Origin: Variovorax brevis
Lineage (GTDB): Bacteria; Pseudomonadota; Gammaproteobacteria; Burkholderiales; Burkholderiaceae_C
Assembly: GCF_030317105.1 (NCBI RefSeq)
Contig: NZ_JASZYG010000008.1
Location: 310,001 to 374,000 of the forward strand
Direction: 5' to 3'
Length of the DNA: 64,000 nucleotides
Part shown: one piece after another, positions 9,455 through 18,594 of the stretch
Position numbering within the stretch: the stretch's first letter is position 1
Layout: each line of letters begins with the position of its first letter
Position numbers and translations under genes: made by a program
The notes under the pieces: model-generated
The model's database searches: none
The model's input: the letters and a program-made list of their open reading frames with translations, nothing else
Told to the model about the DNA's origin: nothing

Positions 9455-11563
9455 ATGTACAGTGATGGCCTCGCCATGCTCACGATCGAACGACCCACGG
9501 ACCGCCTGCAAAGCGCGCTCGCCACGCTCAACGAAGCGCAGCGCGAAGCCGTTCTCCACGGCATGGATGGCGCAGGTGACGATCAACGTCCGCTGCTGGT
9601 CGTGGCTGGTGCGGGCTCGGGCAAGACCAGTACGCTCGCGCATCGTGTGGCCTGCCTGATCGCCAAGGGCGTCGATCCGCAACGCGTGCTGCTCTTGACC
9701 TTTTCGCGGCGCGCCGCGATGGAAATGGACCGTCGCGCCGGCCAAGTCCTGACGAAGGTGTTGGGGCTGGGTTCGCAGACGCCACCCTCGCTCCCCTGGG
9801 CCGGCACCTTTCACAGCGTGGGCGCGCGCCTGTTGCGCGAATACGCCGCACAAATCGGCCTGGCCGAGAACTTCACGATCCACGACCGGGGCGACGCGGA
9901 AGACCTGATGGGCATGGTGCGCCACGACCTCGGCTTCTCATCGACGGAGCGGCGATTTCCACAGAAGGGAACCTGCCTGTCGGTCTACTCGCGCGTCGTC
10001 AACACGCGCGACGGCCTGCACGACGTGCTCGCCAAGGCCTTTCCCTGGTGCGCCGAATGGGAAGGCGAACTCAAGCGCCTGTTCGGCGCCTACGTGGAAG
10101 CCAAGCAAGAGCAGAACGTGCTCGACTACGACGACCTGCTCCTGTGCTGGTCGGAAATGATGGGCGAGCCTTCACTGGCCGTGCAGGTGGGCGGACGCTT
10201 CGACCATGTGCTGGTCGACGAATACCAGGACACGAATCGCCTGCAGGCCGAAATCCTGCAAAGGCTCAAGCCCGACGGACGCGGCATCACGGCGGTGGGC
10301 GACGACGCGCAGTCCATCTATTCATTCCGTGGCGCGACGGTGCGCAACATCCTGGATTTCCCTGCGCAGTTCGGCGCGCCGGCGCGCATCGTCACGCTGG
10401 AGCGCAACTACCGTTCGACGCAGCCCATTCTGGACGTCTCCAATGCCGTCATTGCCGCCGCCAGCGAACGCCACGCGAAGAGGCTGTGGACCGACAAGCC
10501 TTCTGCGGGCAAGGCCCAACTGGTGCTGGTGCCAGACGAAGCCCAGCAGGCGCGGTGGGTCGCCGACCGCGTGCTGGCGCACCGCGAAGGCGGACTCGCC
10601 CTCAAGTCACAAGCCGTGCTGTTCCGCGCTTCGTCCCACAGCGCGGGGCTGGAGCTGGAACTCGCACGCCGCAACATTCCCTTCGTGAAATTCGGCGGCC
10701 TCAAGTTTCTCGAGGCGTCGCATGTGAAGGACCTGCTCGCCGTCCTGCGATTCGCCCAGAACCCGAAAGGCCGCATGGCAGGGTTCCGGGTCACGCAACT
10801 CATTCCGGGCATCGGCCCGGTGACCGCTGCGCGGCTGCTGGATGCCATGGACGAAGCCGCTGACCCCGGCGCCGCCTTGCAAGGCTTTGCGGTTCCTGGC
10901 GCTGCGAAGGTGCAATGGGCCGAGTTCGCCGCTGTCTACGCCGAGCTTCGAGGCGGTGCAGGCGCGTGGCCCGCGGACGTAGAGCTGGCGATGCGCTGGT
11001 ACCTTCCGCATCTGGAGCGTCTTCATGAAGACGCGTCCGTCCGCCGCGCCGACATCGAGCAGTTGGTGCGCCTTGCCGCAGGCTACGGCTCGCGCGAAAG
11101 CTTCCTCACCGAACTCACCCTCGATCCACCTGAGGCGACGAGCGATCGCGCCGGCCCGCCCTTGCTCGACGAGGACTACCTGATCCTTTCCACCATCCAT
11201 TCGGCCAAAGGCCAGGAATGGACTTCGGTGCATGTCCTCAACGTGGTCGACGGCTGCATCCCGTCCGACATGGCGACCGGCGACCCGGAAGACATCGAAG
11301 AAGAACGCAGGCTTCTCTACGTGGCGATGACGCGGGCGCGTGACCATCTGCACCTGCTGGTGCCGCAGCGCTTCTACGTCACGCAACAGGCCGCGCGAGG
11401 TGACCGCCACCTGTACGCCGGGCGCACGCGCTTCATCACGCAGGCCGATGCCAAGGCCTTTGAAGAAGTGGTTTGGCCTCCGCCGCCAGAACGTCCGGCC
11501 GCCGTCCCGCCGCCGGCTGCCACGATCGACCTTCGCAACCGGTTGCGAGCGGCCTGGCGGTAG
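9455..11563 (+). CDS. UvrD/Rep-type ATP-dependent DNA helicase
   Basis: A superfamily 1A helicase of about 702 residues. Visible motifs in order are I (AGAGSGKT near residue 52), II (VLVDEYQDTN), III (VGDDAQSIYSFRGA), IV (LERNYRST), V (STIHSAKGQEW) and VI (RRLLYVAMTRARDHL). It is shorter than UvrD or Rep from E. coli and lacks an obvious extended C-terminal domain. Such proteins unwind DNA 3' to 5' in repair or replication restart, and this one cannot be assigned to uvrD, rep or pcrA from sequence reading alone. The start is uncertain: 9455 gives the longest product, and the ATG at 9476 is a good alternative. Confidence 0.88.
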   Translation: MYSDGLAMLTIERPTDRLQSALATLNEAQREAVLHGMDGAGDDQRPLLVVAGAGSGKTSTLAHRVACLIAKGVDPQRVLLLTFSRRAAMEMDRRAGQVLTKVLGLGSQTPPSLPWAGTFHSVGARLLREYAAQIGLAENFTIHDRGDAEDLMGMVRHDLGFSSTERRFPQKGTCLSVYSRVVNTRDGLHDVLAKAFPWCAEWEGELKRLFGAYVEAKQEQNVLDYDDLLLCWSEMMGEPSLAVQVGGRFDHVLVDEYQDTNRLQAEILQRLKPDGRGITAVGDDAQSIYSFRGATVRNILDFPAQFGAPARIVTLERNYRSTQPILDVSNAVIAAASERHAKRLWTDKPSAGKAQLVLVPDEAQQARWVADRVLAHREGGLALKSQAVLFRASSHSAGLELELARRNIPFVKFGGLKFLEASHVKDLLAVLRFAQNPKGRMAGFRVTQLIPGIGPVTAARLLDAMDEAADPGAALQGFAVPGAAKVQWAEFAAVYAELRGGAGAWPADVELAMRWYLPHLERLHEDASVRRADIEQLVRLAAGYGSRESFLTELTLDPPEATSDRAGPPLLDEDYLILSTIHSAKGQEWTSVHVLNVVDGCIPSDMATGDPEDIEEERRLLYVAMTRARDHLHLLVPQRFYVTQQAARGDRHLYAGRTRFITQADAKAFEEVVWPPPPERPAAVPPPAATIDLRNRLRAAWR

Positions 11564-11932
11564 CCGTGCGGGCAGGGCGCAGCCGTTTCTGACCCCGCGG
11601 TCCAAGTCGGGGAATGGCGCCGAACTCCCTTCTTGCTGGAGGGTTGGGTAACGGTCTGGCAACCTACATGTCTGAAGGAAAAACGCCGTAACGCAAGGCA
11701 GCGCTTGCAATGCTTGCTATCAAAATAGAAGCGGATTTTCCGCTGAAAGATTCGGTTTCCACCCGGAGTTCCCGGGGATTGCAATTCCACGCCCCGGCGG
11801 GCATAGTGAATCGACTCTCTCTTCCTTCTCCCGCTTTTCTTCCTTCCTTCCTCACCCCCCTTTTTTCCCGTCGGCCCCGCCCGATCCCTTGGGCGAGGTC
11901 ATTTCCCCACCGTCAATCCCAGGAGGTCATTC
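11564..11932 (+). other. Intergenic region with pyrimidine-rich leader before hpf
   Basis: This 369-base gap has no convincing gene. Its second half includes an almost pure pyrimidine stretch on the plus strand (about 11,813-11,872) with repeated CTTCC units, ending about 60 bases before the hpf start. The hpf promoter is presumably in this gap, but I could not fix a clear -35/-10 pair. A possible sigma-54 site near 11,696-11,712 fails on GG-to-GC spacing. Confidence 0.5.
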
Positions 11933-12262
11933 ATGAATTTGACGATCAGCGGTCATCACCTCGACGTCACTCCCGCCCTGCGCAGCTATGTCACTGGCAA
12001 GCTAGACCGGATCACACGGCACTTCGACCAGGTGGTCGATGTGAAGGTCATCCTCACCGTGGAAAAGCAGAAGGAAAAGGAAAAGCGCCAACGAGCCGAA
12101 TGCAACATTCACGTCAAGGGCAATGACATGTTCGCCGAGTCGAGCCATGCTGATCTCTACGCAGCCGTCGATGAACTGGTCGACAAGCTGGATCGCCAGG
12201 TCGTGCGCCACAAGGACCGACTGCAAGACCACCACCACGAAGCCCCCAAGCGGGTCATGTAA
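11933..12262 (+). CDS. hpf: Ribosome hibernation promoting factor (HPF/RaiA family)
   Basis: A 109-residue protein of the sigma-54 modulation/S30EA family. The N-terminus [20 protein letters not shown] is followed by the basic helix [11 protein letters not shown] and the [18 protein letters not shown] segment that contacts the ribosome. It lacks the long C-terminal dimerisation domain, so it is the short gammaproteobacterial-like form. A perfect AGGAGG lies 7 bases before the ATG. It is followed by a terminator and then ptsN, the usual neighbourhood in Burkholderiales, where rpoN often lies upstream; rpoN is not in the adjacent sequence here. Confidence 0.93.
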   Translation: MNLTISGHHLDVTPALRSYVTGKLDRITRHFDQVVDVKVILTVEKQKEKEKRQRAECNIHVKGNDMFAESSHADLYAAVDELVDKLDRQVVRHKDRLQDHHHEAPKRVM

Positions 12263-12301
12263 CGTGATGTAGTTATCGCCTCCGGGCAAATACTCTTGCG
12301 T

Positions 12302-12328
12302 GCCGCCTTCGGGCGGCTTTTTGCTTTT
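12302..12328 (+). terminator. Rho-independent terminator between hpf and ptsN
   Basis: A perfect GCCGCC/GGCGGC stem with a TTCG tetraloop is followed by TTTTTGCTTTT. It separates hpf from ptsN and supports the downstream ptsN start at 12,366 rather than an earlier one within the hairpin. Confidence 0.88.
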
Positions 12329-12365
12329 GGCGGTGAAGGTGCATAATCGCCCCCGTCCCTCCACC

Positions 12366-12833
12366 ATGAATCGCCTCGCGTCCATCCTGCCGCCCGCTCA
12401 AGTCCTTGTGAGCGTTGATGCAACCAGCAAGAAGCGCGCCTTCGAAGAGGCCGGCCTCCTGTTTGAAAATCTCCATGGTCTGGGCCGCGCCCTGATCACG
12501 GACAGCCTGTTCGCCCGCGAACGGCTCGGCTCCACCGGCCTCGGTCACGGCGTCGCCATCCCGCACGGCCGCATCAAGGGCCTGAAGTCGCCGATGGCCG
12601 CCGTGTTCCAGCTCGCGAACCCCATCGGCTTCGATGCGCCGGACGAGCAGCCGGTTGTCCTGCTGATCTTTCTGCTGGTGCCGGAAGCCGCCACCCAAAA
12701 ACACCTGGAAATCCTCTCCGAGATTGCCGAATTGCTGAGCGATGCCGGCTTGCGCGAGCGGATCAAGTCGAGCACGGATGCCGCGGCGCTGCACTCGCTG
12801 ATCGCGGGATGGCAGTCGGCGCAAATCGCTTGA
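12366..12833 (+). CDS. ptsN: PTS IIA-like nitrogen-regulatory protein EIIA-Ntr
   Basis: A 155-residue single-domain EIIA of the fructose/mannitol type. The phosphorylation site region GHGVAIPHGRIKG is present, with His67 as the likely phosphoacceptor. The next conserved block, LLIFLLVPEAATQKHLEILSEIA, also matches PtsN. The protein is the end point of the nitrogen phosphotransferase relay and regulates potassium uptake and carbon/nitrogen balance in other proteobacteria. This is notable because two potassium uptake systems (trkAH and kup) are also in the window, although far away. It is followed by hprK 102 bases downstream. Confidence 0.92.
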   Translation: MNRLASILPPAQVLVSVDATSKKRAFEEAGLLFENLHGLGRALITDSLFARERLGSTGLGHGVAIPHGRIKGLKSPMAAVFQLANPIGFDAPDEQPVVLLIFLLVPEAATQKHLEILSEIAELLSDAGLRERIKSSTDAAALHSLIAGWQSAQIA

Positions 12834-12935
12834 CCTTGGGCCCATACGTCGGGTGTGGCCGACGATGCGGGGTTGTTTCGCGGTATTCTGGACTGCTCCA
12901 AACTTCTTGGGCGCTGAGCGCCGCCACTTGAACGC

Positions 12936-13895
12936 ATGAAGCCCACCGTTGTCAGCGCGGACGCGATGTTCGAGGAGTTTCGCGGCTCCCTGCGCTGGGA
13001 GTGGCTGGCAGGCCTGGGCGCCTCCGAACGCCAGTTCGACGCTGAAGTGATCAGCCGCGCCCAGTCCGCCGCCGATCTGGTCGGCTATCTGAATTACATC
13101 CATCCTTATCGCGTGCAGATCCTGGGCGCGCGTGAAGTCGCGTACTTGACGATGGGGACGCCCGAAGACTGTGCGCGGCGTATCGCCCGCATCGTCACGC
13201 TGGAGCCGCCGATGCTCGTGCTGGCGGACGGCCAGACCGCACCGGACGCCCTGCTCTCGATTTGCGAGCGCGCGCAATTGCCGCTGTTTGCGACCCGGGA
13301 ATCCTCCGCCTTCGTGATCGATGTCCTGCGCGCCTATTTGTCCAAGCATTTCGCCGAACGCACTTCGATGCACGGCGTTTTCATGGACATCCTGGGCTTG
13401 GGCGTGATGATTACCGGGGAATCGGGACTGGGCAAAAGCGAATTGGGCCTCGAGTTGATTTCGCGTGGCAATGGCTTGGTCGCCGACGATGCGGTTGACC
13501 TCTACCGCATCAACCAGACCACCATCGAAGGGCGCTGCCCCGACCTGCTGCAAAACCTGCTGGAGGTGCGCGGCATCGGCCTGCTGGACATCCGCGCGAT
13601 CTTTGGCGAGACGGCGGTGCGCCGAAAGATGCGCCTCAAGCTGATCGTGCACTTGGTGCGGCGTGACAGCTTCGAGCGCGACTACGAGCGGATGCCGTCC
13701 GCACCGCTCACGCAGGATGTGCTGGGCATTCCGGTTCGCAAGGTGATCATCCAGGTCGTCGCCGGCCGCAACATCGCCGTGCTGGTGGAGGCGGCGGTGC
13801 GCAATTCGATCCTGCAGCTGCGCGGCATCGACACCTATGCCGATTTCGTGGCGCGGCACCACAAGGCGATGGAAAGCGCGCGCGACCAAGACTAG
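12936..13895 (+). CDS. hprK: HPr kinase/phosphorylase
   Basis: A 319-residue bifunctional enzyme that phosphorylates and dephosphorylates a serine of HPr or NPr. Walker A GESGLGKS is at residues 161-168. It is followed by the HprK motifs [17 protein letters not shown] and [14 protein letters not shown], and the C-terminal region has the family [19 protein letters not shown] block. In betaproteobacteria hprK usually sits with ptsN and often with rapZ; here rapZ is not downstream and a long gap with a surface-protein gene follows. Confidence 0.93.
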   Translation: MKPTVVSADAMFEEFRGSLRWEWLAGLGASERQFDAEVISRAQSAADLVGYLNYIHPYRVQILGAREVAYLTMGTPEDCARRIARIVTLEPPMLVLADGQTAPDALLSICERAQLPLFATRESSAFVIDVLRAYLSKHFAERTSMHGVFMDILGLGVMITGESGLGKSELGLELISRGNGLVADDAVDLYRINQTTIEGRCPDLLQNLLEVRGIGLLDIRAIFGETAVRRKMRLKLIVHLVRRDSFERDYERMPSAPLTQDVLGIPVRKVIIQVVAGRNIAVLVEAAVRNSILQLRGIDTYADFVARHHKAMESARDQD

Positions 13896-14790
13896 GTTGG
13901 GGGTTGCAAGGGGATCCCTTCGACGACGGCGCGCTCGCAAGGCTTGAGCGGCGGAGGCGCATGTCTTCTGCGCACTTGCAGGGGCGATCGCGCCCCGGAA
14001 TCCAGATCGCACGTTTCAGTCTTGTCTCTGACTCTGCAGCATCTGCAGCAGACCGGCGCCAGCAAGCGAGTTTTCAAGGCTGGCGGCGCTGATGCAGCCT
14101 GCGCCATCCATTGACCCTCTCTTCCCCTCTGCTGAAGCGCAAGTGACGTGCGCGCCGCGTGCGCCTTGATCACTGGCAGGGCGTTCGCTCGTGACGATGC
14201 TCGCGATCCCAGCGAACCTCATTCGAACAAGTGCATTCAGGCTTGATCTTGCACTTCCGCGCTGTCCAGGTTGCTCCCAAGACGCTATCTCTTCGCTGAG
14301 CAAGTCCCCCTTGCCTCGGCGCTCTCACCGCGTCCACCCAAACCGCGGCTGCTTCATGAGCCCGCCAGCGCGATGACCACTCGTGCGCGAACTTCAGGCT
14401 TGACGAGCGGGCATCGACTCTAAATCGAGTGTGAACTTTTCCGCGTGATCGTCGAATTTCGTCGCATTGAAGCGCGGAAATTCCATAAATGCAAAAAACG
14501 TCTCAATTCAATTGAGTGACAGAGAATCACTTTCGGAAATTTCCCAGTGGATCAATGGTGTTTTCGAATTTTCCTTTCGTGTCCTGCGTTTTACAGTTCT
14601 TCATCTCCTCAAAGTTTTGGTGTCTGCGTGGGTCCAAGAGGCCTTCGCACACAAGGCAGCGGGGGTTGGTCATTGTTTCTTGCGCAGCTGAATTGCGTAG
14701 CGGTGTTTTGAATCGGATGTTCTGATTTCCAAAATCCTCGCAGAAGAAATATTTGAGTTTTATTTGTTTAAACTAAGTACTGGAATTTCT
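13896..14790 (+). other. Long intergenic region, AT-rich in its second half, upstream of the Ig-like surface protein
   Basis: Nearly 900 bases without a recognisable gene. Short ORFs on both strands show no family features. The first part is GC-rich with a small GGGGCG/CGCCCC hairpin at 13,981-13,996. From about 14,440 the base composition becomes clearly AT-rich compared with the neighbours, and CTCAAT/ATTGAG at 14,502-14,516 forms an inverted repeat. The position suggests a long regulatory leader or a site of H-NS-like silencing for the surface protein; that is inference. Confidence 0.5.
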
Positions 14791-17382
14791 GTGGTCTCGA
14801 AAAAAACGTCGGTTGTGATCAATAACGGCAAGGCCGCCAAGGCCGTTGAGTTGGACGGAAATTCCGTTGTCAAGCTCAAGGCGTCGCCGGGTTTCAAATA
14901 CATCCTCAATTCCGAGGGCGACGTCGCTCCGGAAAATGTGACGATCACCCGCGTGGGCGATGACTTGCAGTTGACGCTGGAAGGCATTGGCGAAGCGCCC
15001 GTCGACGACAACGGCGATTGGACCTTCACCCCCACGACGCCGCTGCCCGAGGGCCCGCACGCCATCACCACGCAGGAGAAGGATCCCGCTGGCAACCCCG
15101 GCCCGGTGAGCCCGCCGCTGGACATCGTCGTGGACACGACCGCACCTGAAGCACCTACCTCCCTGGTGGCAACCGACGACGTCGGCGCCAAGACCGGTCC
15201 GGTGGCCGACGGCGACACGACGGATGACAACAAGCCCACCTTCTCGGGCAAGGGCGAGCCTGGTTCGACCGTCACCGTGTACGACAACGGCGTCAAGCTG
15301 GGCGATGCACCGGTGGACTTGAAGGGCAACTGGAGCCTCACGCCGACCACGCCGCTGGCCGATGGCCCGCACGCCTTCACGACGACGACGAAGGACCCGG
15401 CTGGCAACACCAGCCCGGTGAGCGCGCCGCTGAACGTCGTGATCGACACTGCGGCACCCGCCGCACCCACCACCCTGGTGGCAACCGACGACGTGGGCGC
15501 CAAGACCGGCCAGCTCGCCAATGGCGACGTGACCGACGACAACAAGCCCGCCCTCTCGGGCAAGGCCGAACCGGGTTCGACCGTCACGGTGTACGACAAC
15601 GGCACCAAGCTGGGCACTGCACCGGTGGACGCCAATGGCAACTGGACGCTCACGCCGACCACGCCGCTGGCCGATGGCCCGCACGCCTTCACGGCAACGG
15701 CGACGGATCCGGCTGGCAACACCAGCCCGGCGACCGCGCCGCTGAATGTGACTGTGGACACGGCTGCACCCGTGGCGCCCGCCATCACCAAGGGCATCGA
15801 CAACGAAGGATTCGTCACGGGCAACCTGGCCAATGGCGCGACGACAGACGACACGACGCCAGCGCTCGTCGGCACAGCCGAGCCGGGTAGCACGGTCACC
15901 ATCTATGACGACGGCAAGCCGCTGGGCACTGTGACCGCCGGTCCTGACGGCCAGTGGAGCTATACGCCCACCACGCCGCTCAAGCAGGGCGAGCACGACT
16001 TCACGGTCACGGCCACGGACTCGGTGGGCCACGACAGCCCGGCCTCGGCGCCGTACACGCTGACGGTGGACACCAAGGAAGTTGCCACCATCAAGAGCAT
16101 CAGCACTGACTATGGCGTGAAGGGGGACTTCAACACCCATGACACGTCGCTGACCATCAATGGCGACCTGACCAAGGCCCTGAATGCCGATCAGAAGGTG
16201 CAGATCTCGATCGACGGCGGCAAGACCTGGAGCAATGTCAACGCTGCAGCAGGTGCGACCGAGTGGTCCTATGTGGATCCACGCACGCTCACCGACGGCA
16301 GCTACGAGTACCAGGCGCGTGTCGTTGACACGGCAGGTACCGTCGTTGGCCCGGCGACCAGCCAGGAAGTCATCATTGACACGACGCCGCCGACGACCAC
16401 CATCACCATCGACGCGATCACCAATGACACCGGTACGCCGGGTGATTTCGTGACCGCTGACAAGTCGATCACGATCAGTGGAACGATCAGTGCTCCGCTT
16501 GCTGACGACGAGCGGGTGCAAATCTCCCTCGAAGGCAGCAATACATGGACGGTGGTCGACGTACCGGCCGGTGCGACCACTTGGAGCTATGTGGACACGC
16601 GATCGCTGGAAGTGGGCGAGCACGTCTATGAGGTGCGGGTTGCGAATGTGCGCCCCGGTGTGACCGGCGATCATGACACTCAGGTGGTCACGATCGAAGA
16701 CAGGCCAGCCACCCCCATCGGGCTGGACCTCAACGACGATGGCCAAATCGGCGTCACGGGTGCCACGTCGTCCTCCCAGAAGGATGCCGGTGCAGCGATG
16801 GGCCACACGGTACAGTTCGACATCGACGCCGACGGCCAGAAGGACACCATCGAGTGGTTCGACGGTTCCGGCGACGGCATCCTGATCGACAACCGCGACG
16901 GCCACGCAGCGGAGCACATGGACGGTTCACGCCTGTTCGGTGACCAGGGCGGCAACTACAGCGACGGCTATGCCAAGCTGAGCCTGCTTGACGTCAACGG
17001 CGACGGCCAACTGGCCGGCAGCGAACTGGACGGCATCGAACTGTGGGTCGACAACGGCGATGCGGTGGTCCAGGCAGGCGAAATCCAGACACTGGCACAA
17101 CACGGCGTCGCGGCCATCGGCACGAACGCACACCTCGTCGAAGACGAGCATGGCAAGCAGCATCTGCAATCGACCGCTACTCGCGACGATGGCATGTTGA
17201 TCATGAGCGAAGACGTGTTCTTCCTGCAGGATCACTCGGCGACCGCAAAGCCGGCGCAAGCCGGGCAGCAGGAACCGGTTGCGCCGGTGGCAGTGGATTG
17301 CCCGACGTATGAGGCCCACACCACCGTGAGCAGCACGAGCCAGTTGCTGGTCGACGACAAGGTGCACACCACGATCCTGTAA
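14791..17382 (+). CDS. Ig-like repeat surface protein, probable type I secretion substrate
   Basis: An 863-residue acidic protein. An N-terminal segment of about 65 residues resembles the prefix of BapA-like adhesins. It is followed by tandem bacterial Ig-like modules, about three and a half copies of a 104-residue unit with EPGSTVTVYDNG and the Trp-bearing TPTTPL block. Then come two modules of a second type with QISIDGGKTW-like strands. The last 200 residues have acidic calcium-binding loops, seen as LDLNDDGQIG and DVNGDGQLAGSE. There is no classical signal peptide and no glycine-rich RTX nonapeptide array. The start is uncertain: GTG at 14,791 has GGA 8 bases upstream, and an in-frame TTG at 14,764 is possible. 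Neighbouring type I secretion genes suggest export to the cell surface. Confidence 0.8.
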   Translation: MVSKKTSVVINNGKAAKAVELDGNSVVKLKASPGFKYILNSEGDVAPENVTITRVGDDLQLTLEGIGEAPVDDNGDWTFTPTTPLPEGPHAITTQEKDPAGNPGPVSPPLDIVVDTTAPEAPTSLVATDDVGAKTGPVADGDTTDDNKPTFSGKGEPGSTVTVYDNGVKLGDAPVDLKGNWSLTPTTPLADGPHAFTTTTKDPAGNTSPVSAPLNVVIDTAAPAAPTTLVATDDVGAKTGQLANGDVTDDNKPALSGKAEPGSTVTVYDNGTKLGTAPVDANGNWTLTPTTPLADGPHAFTATATDPAGNTSPATAPLNVTVDTAAPVAPAITKGIDNEGFVTGNLANGATTDDTTPALVGTAEPGSTVTIYDDGKPLGTVTAGPDGQWSYTPTTPLKQGEHDFTVTATDSVGHDSPASAPYTLTVDTKEVATIKSISTDYGVKGDFNTHDTSLTINGDLTKALNADQKVQISIDGGKTWSNVNAAAGATEWSYVDPRTLTDGSYEYQARVVDTAGTVVGPATSQEVIIDTTPPTTTITIDAITNDTGTPGDFVTADKSITISGTISAPLADDERVQISLEGSNTWTVVDVPAGATTWSYVDTRSLEVGEHVYEVRVANVRPGVTGDHDTQVVTIEDRPATPIGLDLNDDGQIGVTGATSSSQKDAGAAMGHTVQFDIDADGQKDTIEWFDGSGDGILIDNRDGHAAEHMDGSRLFGDQGGNYSDGYAKLSLLDVNGDGQLAGSELDGIELWVDNGDAVVQAGEIQTLAQHGVAAIGTNAHLVEDEHGKQHLQSTATRDDGMLIMSEDVFFLQDHSATAKPAQAGQQEPVAPVAVDCPTYEAHTTVSSTSQLLVDDKVHTTIL
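15163..15770 (+). repeat. Near-identical 312-base tandem repeats inside the Ig-like protein gene
   Basis: The stretch CTGGTGGCAACCGACGACGT begins at 15,163 and recurs at 15,475 with a single changed base just after it, a period of 312 bases or 104 codons. The two units remain very similar over most of their length, more so than the flanking half units. Such recent duplication is a typical source of length variation in adhesin genes. Confidence 0.8.
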
Positions 17383-17396
17383 GCGAACCGTCCGGG

Positions 17397-17422
17397 GCGT
17401 GGCAACCGCAGGGTTGCCACGC
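17397..17422 (+). terminator. Strong hairpin after the Ig-like protein gene
   Basis: A perfect 11-bp inverted repeat GCGTGGCAACC/GGTTGCCACGC with a 4-base loop lies 15 bases after the stop codon. It lacks a T tract, so it may act as a weak terminator or an mRNA-stabilising structure rather than a full stop between this gene and the OmpA-family gene. Confidence 0.6.
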
Positions 17423-17497
17423 GCCTGGATCTGCTTTCCAACACCCACCACATCCCCAATATTCAAGCGATGCCCCTTGGGCATCCGGAGCTTCACC

Positions 17498-18463
17498 ATG
17501 AAATCGACAAGTCTTGTTTCCAATGGCCAGCGCGCGTCAAAGCGCCACGGCATCATTGCTTCCATCCTGACGGCACTGTGCCTGACGGCTCCCGCTGCAT
17601 TCGCGGCAACGCCAGGGCAAGTCCTTCGCGAAGGACCGGTCTACAGCCCGGTTCCCGGGATCGCTTCCAGCCAGGCGCAAATCATCATCTTCAGAAAAGC
17701 GGCAGCCGCGACGATGCCGGCCGCTGCAGCAGCAGAGCCGGCGCACGTCTACATCAACAGCCACTTCCATACCGCGCTGCTGCCCAACGGCTACACGCGC
17801 TTTTGCCTGAACCAGGGCATCTACACGATCCAGGCCCCCATCGGCGATGCGCCCGTGTATGCGAGCAAGGCCAACCCGGATCCCAAGCGTCTGGTGAGCC
17901 TGGAAGGCGGCAAGACCTACTTCGCCGCCGTGTCCGAAGATGGCAAGGGCGAAGCCGTGCTGGTCGACCGCGCTGACGCGGAACGCCTGCTGGCAAGCGC
18001 GCGCGAGCCGCACCACGTCATCAGCCGCGTGCCTGAGCGCGTGGCGTGCAACGAAGTGGCCGCGCCGGCGCAACCCGCCAAGTTCACGCTGAATGGCGAC
18101 GTGCTGTTTGAATTCGACCGCGGCGACTACGGCTCCATCACGTCGGCCGGGCGCACCGAACTGCAGAAGGTCGTGGGCTTCATCAACGAGCAGTCTGCTG
18201 GCGCGGCCACCCGTGTGGGTGTGCGCGGTCACGCCGATCCGATGGGTGGCGCTGCGCACAACCAGAAGCTGTCCGAGCAACGCGCGCAGTCGATTGCCCG
18301 CGTGCTGAAGGAGCAAGGCATTGCAAGCGATCGCATCCATGCAGACGGCGTCGGCAGCACCATGCCGGTGGTCAACTGCCCCAAGGGCGCCAAGGCCGAG
18401 AAGATCGCCTGCAATGCGCCGAACCGACGTGTCGAGGTGACGGTGGAGGGGATGAAGAAGTAA
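17498..18463 (+). CDS. OmpA-family outer membrane protein
   Basis: A 321-residue envelope protein with a signal peptide of about 35 residues (cleavage near AFA-ATP). The middle part (about 40-170) resembles small lipoprotein-like domains seen with DUF2846 (HFHTALLPNGYTRFCL), without firm assignment. The C-terminal 125 residues are a peptidoglycan-binding OmpA domain with DVLFEFDRGDYGSI, VGVRGHADPMG, LSEQRAQSIARVL and the closing NRRVEVTVEG. The start at 17,498 has CCGGAG 7 bases upstream. It follows the Ig-like protein gene by 115 bases, so it may anchor the secretion apparatus or the adhesin to peptidoglycan; that role is inference. Confidence 0.88.
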   Translation: MKSTSLVSNGQRASKRHGIIASILTALCLTAPAAFAATPGQVLREGPVYSPVPGIASSQAQIIIFRKAAAATMPAAAAAEPAHVYINSHFHTALLPNGYTRFCLNQGIYTIQAPIGDAPVYASKANPDPKRLVSLEGGKTYFAAVSEDGKGEAVLVDRADAERLLASAREPHHVISRVPERVACNEVAAPAQPAKFTLNGDVLFEFDRGDYGSITSAGRTELQKVVGFINEQSAGAATRVGVRGHADPMGGAAHNQKLSEQRAQSIARVLKEQGIASDRIHADGVGSTMPVVNCPKGAKAEKIACNAPNRRVEVTVEGMKK

Positions 18464-18473
18464 GAAAAACAAC

Positions 18474-18552
18474 GCCCGCGCAAGCGGGCTTGATCAGGGT
18501 CGCGATGCGACTGGGCGGCATGTGCCGTTCAGCGCTTCGCGGCCCTTTTTTT
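18474..18552 (+). terminator. Terminator region between convergent ompA-type and tolR/exbD genes
   Basis: A GCCCGC/GCGGGC stem with GCAA loop (18,474-18,489) starts 10 bases after the OmpA-family stop. A second structured stretch ends in GGCCCTTTTTTT at about 18,541-18,552. The two convergent genes need termination here; the exact extent of the second hairpin is not certain. Confidence 0.6.
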
Positions 18553-18594
18553 GTTGTGGACCTGCAGGCGTCCCTGTCTCAGCGCCTCAGTGCA

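Noticed and set aside
11640-11712. A possible sigma-54 promoter before hpf (GGC...TTGCA)
   Set aside because: The spacing between GG and GC is 8 rather than 10 bases, and other TGGCA matches lack the TTGC element.
13892-14303. Short minus-strand frames after hprK
   Set aside because: They show no family features, no good ribosome-binding sites, and odd cysteine- and serine-rich composition.
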